From an uncultured Prevotellaceae bacterium (GTDB lineage: Bacteria; Bacteroidota; Bacteroidia; Bacteroidales; Muribaculaceae), in contig ONJS01000008.1 of the NCBI GenBank assembly GCA_900318205.1, positions 124,001 to 188,000 of the forward strand: a stretch of DNA of 64,000 nt, given 5' to 3'. Each line of letters starts with the position of its first letter. Within the stretch, counting starts at the first letter, position 1. A model generated the notes under the pieces. The model ran no database searches and was not told where the DNA came from. It worked only from the letters and a program-made list of their open reading frames with translations. Of the stretch, positions 61,601 through 64,000 are shown piece by piece. Made by a program: the position numbers and the translations under genes.

Positions 61601-62022
61601 TCATCACCCAGCTCAACCAGTTGACAGGCAAGCAGTTCCGCCTGCCCACCGAGGCCGAATGGGAATACGCTGCACGTGGCGGCAACAAGAGCCAGGGCTA
61701 CAAATATGCCGGCAGCAACAACGTTGACGAGGTGGCATGGTATAGCGACAACTGCAGCAGTACCCAACCCGTTGGCACCAAGAAGGGCAACGAACTGGGC
61801 ATCTATGACATGAGCGGCAACGTCTGGGAGTGGTGCCAGGACTACTACGGCAGCTACACCAGCGCGGCACAAACCAACCCGACAGGCCCGTCGACGGGAA
61901 CCGACCGCATCAGGCGCGGTGTCGGCTGGAACGGCAGCAGCTCGTCAGGCCGTGTGTCGCACCGCAGCAGCCGTGAGGAGACCTACAAGTACAACAGCCA
62001 GGGCCTCCGCCTCGCACTTTAA
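58654..62022 (+). CDS. Large secreted mosaic: BspA LRR, bacterial Ig-like, dockerin-like and SUMF1 domains
   Basis: 1122 residues. Signal peptide about 1-22. BspA-type LRR_5 repeats about 60-395 (LININIPNSVTTIGDYVFYGC and others), a second small LRR block about 405-520, three Big_2-type Ig-like domains about 575-820 (LNNDSIEVLVGNQLSLTATI, LNQEFAKLEIGSQLTLTATV), a dockerin pair about 823-887 (GDVNSDGFNNISDVTALIN, ANNDGKISIADVTALIN) and a formylglycine-enzyme-like (SUMF1) domain about 900-1122. The usual Cys in the final CR motif region is Ser/Gly (SGRVSHR), so catalysis is unlikely. The first 1.2 kb is AT-rich and the rest GC-rich, suggesting recent fusion. Confidence 0.83.
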   Translation: MKTITKTLLLIVILLLPITARCIDYGTYFEDENGYYRFSIISDSTVAFCGLGAYYSAYSDWFDGCIPSEAEFNGKTYTVTAIGQYAFSECHRHLDIEIPNTVTVIDDGAFSDCWGLININIPNSVTTIGDYVFYGCDNLDEITIGNSVNYIGTDAFGSCTLISRVNISDIAAWSNINFASPESNPLFYAHHLYLRNSEITDLVIPESVTTIGSYAFISCKELTSVTIPNSITTIGKGAFSRCDGLTRVNITDIEAWCKINFEPDWMSSEDINSSNPLIYAHHLYFNNSEVTDVTIPNTVKTIYNITFSGCTEITSLTIGNSVTSIEDYAFESCSKITSVKCLGKTPAEIIYIGEKYDSYYGVFNSCVYENATLYVPMSAIDAYMNADGWGQFQHIVGFNNYNYDYDFEADGIFYQMASDGKVFVARDENGYQGIITIPTNVTYEGVTYNVAGISSGAFADATLQSLILPVSIAHVEDGAFDGCHINSLIITGNGSWTAGAIAGEIDNLYVMSTVTGIKGLQVNPTTIYSYSTVPSTCNDNTFTGYDGALHVPASSLAAYFTAPYWSNFINIVGDAVEPTGIKLNNDSIEVLVGNQLSLTATITPSNAVPRDIIWTSSDEDIATVNDGAITALKAGECDIKAYLLDKTATCHVTVTEVIPTEVTLNQEFAKLEIGSQLTLTATVLPDNATDKQVTWSTTNSSVATVNDTGTVTAVSEGECFITATCRDKQAMCHVIVVDHFIYITLDEHDVRLLPNHMMTLTPTVSPANTTLVATSSDPTVAAARMANGSIQLVGIKEGTTVITVNSTDGYAEAGSCLVKVYTLRGDVNSDGFNNISDVTALINRLFSGPAPTISEENADANNDGKISIADVTALINSLLSGEPLPPKDEPIEDNLTFTVNGVTFTMVAVEGGTFTMGATPEQGDDALDGEKPAHQVTLSDYAIGQTEVTQALWVAVMGTNPSRFKDRPENPVELVDWNDCQAFITQLNQLTGKQFRLPTEAEWEYAARGGNKSQGYKYAGSNNVDEVAWYSDNCSSTQPVGTKKGNELGIYDMSGNVWEWCQDYYGSYTSAAQTNPTGPSTGTDRIRRGVGWNGSSSSGRVSHRSSREETYKYNSQGLRLAL

Positions 62023-62059
62023 TTTGGGCAAGGATGGACTGTATGTCGGTTTTTTGGTG

Positions 62060-62067
62060 TAATTTTG
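62060..62067 (+). promoter_or_regulatory. -7 box of YitT-like gene
   Basis: TAATTTTG followed by cggtctg, 46 bases before ATG 62113. Confidence 0.5.
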
Positions 62068-62112
62068 CGGTCTGAAAAAAGGAACGTTCACATTATATAG
62101 TATATATAACTT

Positions 62113-63045
62113 ATGACTGAGAATACAAGAAAGGTTTTTAATTTGGCGAAGGACTATGTGATGATCACCTTCGGCCTGTTGTGTTACGCCTTCGGTTTCA
62201 CGGCTTTTATCCTTCCCGAGAAGATCGTGATCGGTAGCGTGACGGGTCTGTCATCGTTGATCCACTTCTGGCTCGGCTGGAACGTGGCAGCGACCTACTA
62301 TGTCATCAACATCATCCTGCTGGCCATCGCCTTCCGCAGCGTGGGCAAGCAGTTTGTGCTGCGCACCATCATCGGCGCATCCATCTCGACATTATTCATT
62401 GGCATCTTGCAGCCCATGTTCCCCACCCCAATCGTCGAGCAGCAGACGTTCATGAACGTCATCCTGGGCGCTGTGCTGTGCGGCTTCGGTCTGGGCATCG
62501 TCTTCACCCACAACGGTAGCACGGGCGGCACCGACATCATTGCTGCGATGGTCGCCAAGTACAGCACCGTCTCGTTTGGACGCACGATGATGTACTGCGA
62601 CGTGATGATCATCTGCTCATCATGGCTGTTGTTCCACTCGATCGACAAGATCGTCTATGGTCTCATCTTCATGGTCATCTACTCGGTCACTGCCGACCGT
62701 GTCATCAACAACACGCGGCAGAGCGTCCAGTTCCAGATTATCAGCAAGAAGTGGAAAGAGATTGCCGACAACGTCATCACCGAGGCACACCGCGGCTGCA
62801 CCATCATGGATGGCACCGGCTGGTACACCAAGGATAACATCAAAATCGTCATGGTGATGTGCCGCAAGCACGAGAGCGTGAACATCTTCCGCATCATCAA
62901 GGAGACCGACCGCGAGGCCATCATCACACAGAGCAACGTCAACGGTGTCTATGGCTTCGGCTTTGACGAACTCAAGGTGCGCGTCCACACCAAAAAGGAC
63001 AACAACGAACACACACAAGGCTCAACTGACAATCTGAAAGCATAA
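62113..63045 (+). CDS. YitT-family membrane protein with C-terminal DUF2179
   Basis: 310 residues. Five or six hydrophobic segments in the first 200 residues (YVMITFGLLCYAFGFTAFIL, YYVINIILLAIAF, VILGAVLCGFGLGIVFTH with GSTGGTDI), then a cytoplasmic DUF2179 domain (about 225-290, GCTIMDGTGWYTKDNIKIVMV). Family members are thought to be transporters or membrane sensors; the substrate is not known. The gene has its own -7 box and no close partner. Confidence 0.92.
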   Translation: MTENTRKVFNLAKDYVMITFGLLCYAFGFTAFILPEKIVIGSVTGLSSLIHFWLGWNVAATYYVINIILLAIAFRSVGKQFVLRTIIGASISTLFIGILQPMFPTPIVEQQTFMNVILGAVLCGFGLGIVFTHNGSTGGTDIIAAMVAKYSTVSFGRTMMYCDVMIICSSWLLFHSIDKIVYGLIFMVIYSVTADRVINNTRQSVQFQIISKKWKEIADNVITEAHRGCTIMDGTGWYTKDNIKIVMVMCRKHESVNIFRIIKETDREAIITQSNVNGVYGFGFDELKVRVHTKKDNNEHTQGSTDNLKA

Positions 63046-63130
63046 CAAGAAAAAAGACTTTCAGTTTTTCAGGCACTTTTCTTTCAAACCAAAAAAATTT
63101 GGGCACAAGATGTTAATTTTTTGCCCAAAA

Positions 63131-63161
63131 TTGCATATTTTCCAAAAAAATTATATTTTTG
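63131..63161 (+). promoter_or_regulatory. Promoter of C10 protease gene
   Basis: TTG 63131-63133, 20 bases, TATTTTTG 63154-63161, leader of about 75 bases. Confidence 0.6.
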
Positions 63162-63241
63162 CACTCCCTTCTCTACACTTTGGTTGTGAACCTATAGACA
63201 TTATACTAATTCATCAATATCATTAACTACTTTAAAACATC

Positions 63242-64000
63242 ATGAGAAAAATCTTATTCTTAGCCTCTCTTCTGCTAAGTGTAACTATGCTGGCTGGCCC
63301 CGTGTCGCCCGACGCGGCACACCGAGCGGCCAATTCGTTCATGCTCAAGCACCACACTGGAGCATCACTCAAGTCAACTCCCGTCAGCGCGCCACGCCTC
63401 AGTGCCACCGGCCACTCGACGTCAAGCCAGGCGAGTTACTATGTGTTCAACACCGTCGGTGACCACGGTTTCGTCATCGTATCGGGCGACGACCGCACCA
63501 CCGATATCCTGGGTTACAGCGACAACGGCAAGTTTGATCCCAACAACGTTCCCGCCAACATGAAGGTTTGGCTCGAGAACTATGCCCTGCAGATTGCTGC
63601 CCTCGATGAGATGGGCATCAAGAGTGCGCCTGCCAACGCACCGCGTCCCACCCGCAACAGCATCTCACCGATGATTACCAGCCATTGGGACCAGGCAGGA
63701 CCCTACTGGAACCACTGCCCCGAGTTCATGGACGTCACCGAGGAAGGTGACACCGTCGGTGAGTTGGCCTACACAGGTTGTGTAGCCACTTCAATGGCAC
63801 AGATCATGAACTACTATAAGTTGCCGATCATGTGCTCCAAGACGATTCCATCCTATATGGTGACCTTCTATTGGCAAGAGGATTACGGTGTTTTTGAGAC
63901 CGACCCGTTGGAGCCCATGTTCTTTGACTGGGACAACATGCGTGACAACTACACTGGCGCCGAGACCGAAGCCGAGAAGGACGCCGTGGCATGGCTCATG
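63242..64000 (+). CDS. C10-family cysteine protease (streptopain-like), 3' end beyond window
   Basis: 253 codons visible, still open at 64000. Signal peptide about 1-19 (FLASLLLSVTMLAG). A Spi/pro-domain region about 20-130 (SYYVFNTVGDHGFVIVSGDDR, ILGYSDNGKFD) precedes the mature protease start near PMITSHWDQAGPYWNHCP; catalytic Cys180 lies in YTGCVATSMAQIMNYY. The catalytic His is outside the window. C10 proteases are secreted, broad endopeptidases (SpeB, interpain). Whether this one also ends in a dockerin cannot be seen. Confidence 0.88.
   Translation, partial: MRKILFLASLLLSVTMLAGPVSPDAAHRAANSFMLKHHTGASLKSTPVSAPRLSATGHSTSSQASYYVFNTVGDHGFVIVSGDDRTTDILGYSDNGKFDPNNVPANMKVWLENYALQIAALDEMGIKSAPANAPRPTRNSISPMITSHWDQAGPYWNHCPEFMDVTEEGDTVGELAYTGCVATSMAQIMNYYKLPIMCSKTIPSYMVTFYWQEDYGVFETDPLEPMFFDWDNMRDNYTGAETEAEKDAVAWLM

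Overview
The window reads as a chromosomal segment of a Bacteroidota (Bacteroidales) bacterium, most likely a gut Muribaculaceae or Prevotellaceae member; the family assignment is an inference. Support comes from many promoters of the Bacteroidota type (TTTG, 19-23 bases, TAnnTTTG), absence of Shine-Dalgarno motifs, a PorX-type regulator, BspA-like leucine-rich-repeat proteins, DUF4923, DUF4491 and DUF2795 proteins, an LptC/CorC/coaX block, and many secreted proteins ending in dockerin-like EF-hand pairs.

Layout. 1-4.2 kb: tail of a highly charged protein, porX, tsaE, birA and a LOG-family hydrolase. 4.4-10.6 kb: a divergent TPR regulatory lipoprotein and a pair of secreted dockerin proteins sharing a repeated domain. 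10.7-15.8 kb: a barrel-like protein, an AAA_14/DUF4143 ATPase bracketed by repeats, a GntP permease, a PduO-type adenosyltransferase and a DUF2795 protein. 15.9-29.2 kb: a zinc-ribbon/FtsK-gamma membrane protein, a GYF_2 membrane protein, a LytS/LytR-type two-component pair, then a seven-gene run holding a vWA-like lipoprotein, a tubulin-like GTPase and a very large SrfB-like actin-fold ATPase, followed by membrane and zinc-ribbon proteins. This run is the best candidate for an uncharacterised system. 29.4-37.5 kb: DUF4491, a secreted phosphoesterase overlapping trmD, an ftsB-like gene, coaX, an outer-membrane protein, lptC, a CorC/GldE-like gene and tRNA-Asp. 38-42.2 kb: two Omp28-like dockerin paralogues and tRNA-Pro. 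42.2-43.1 kb: a repeat nest. 43.2-54.6 kb: aspS, nif3-like, a zinc-ribbon protein, tdk, an LTA-synthase-like sulfatase, GH3, small secreted proteins and a glycosyltransferase. 54.6-64 kb: a hairpin array, a peptidylarginine-deiminase-like enzyme, nadK, a small membrane protein, a large LRR/Ig/dockerin/SUMF1 mosaic, a YitT transporter and a truncated C10 protease.

The intergenic DNA is as striking as the genes. At least thirteen same-strand gaps are filled with degenerate tandem repeats of 7, 9 or 10 bases, each unit usually containing a stop trinucleotide; several form inverted arms around a GCATCCGC core. Other families are an ATTCGTG hairpin element, a GGCCGtaaGGCC-type hairpin element in four copies, an 89-base tandem repeat, and two inverted-repeat-flanked elements with related ends (TAGTGTCCGGGGAAAA-like).
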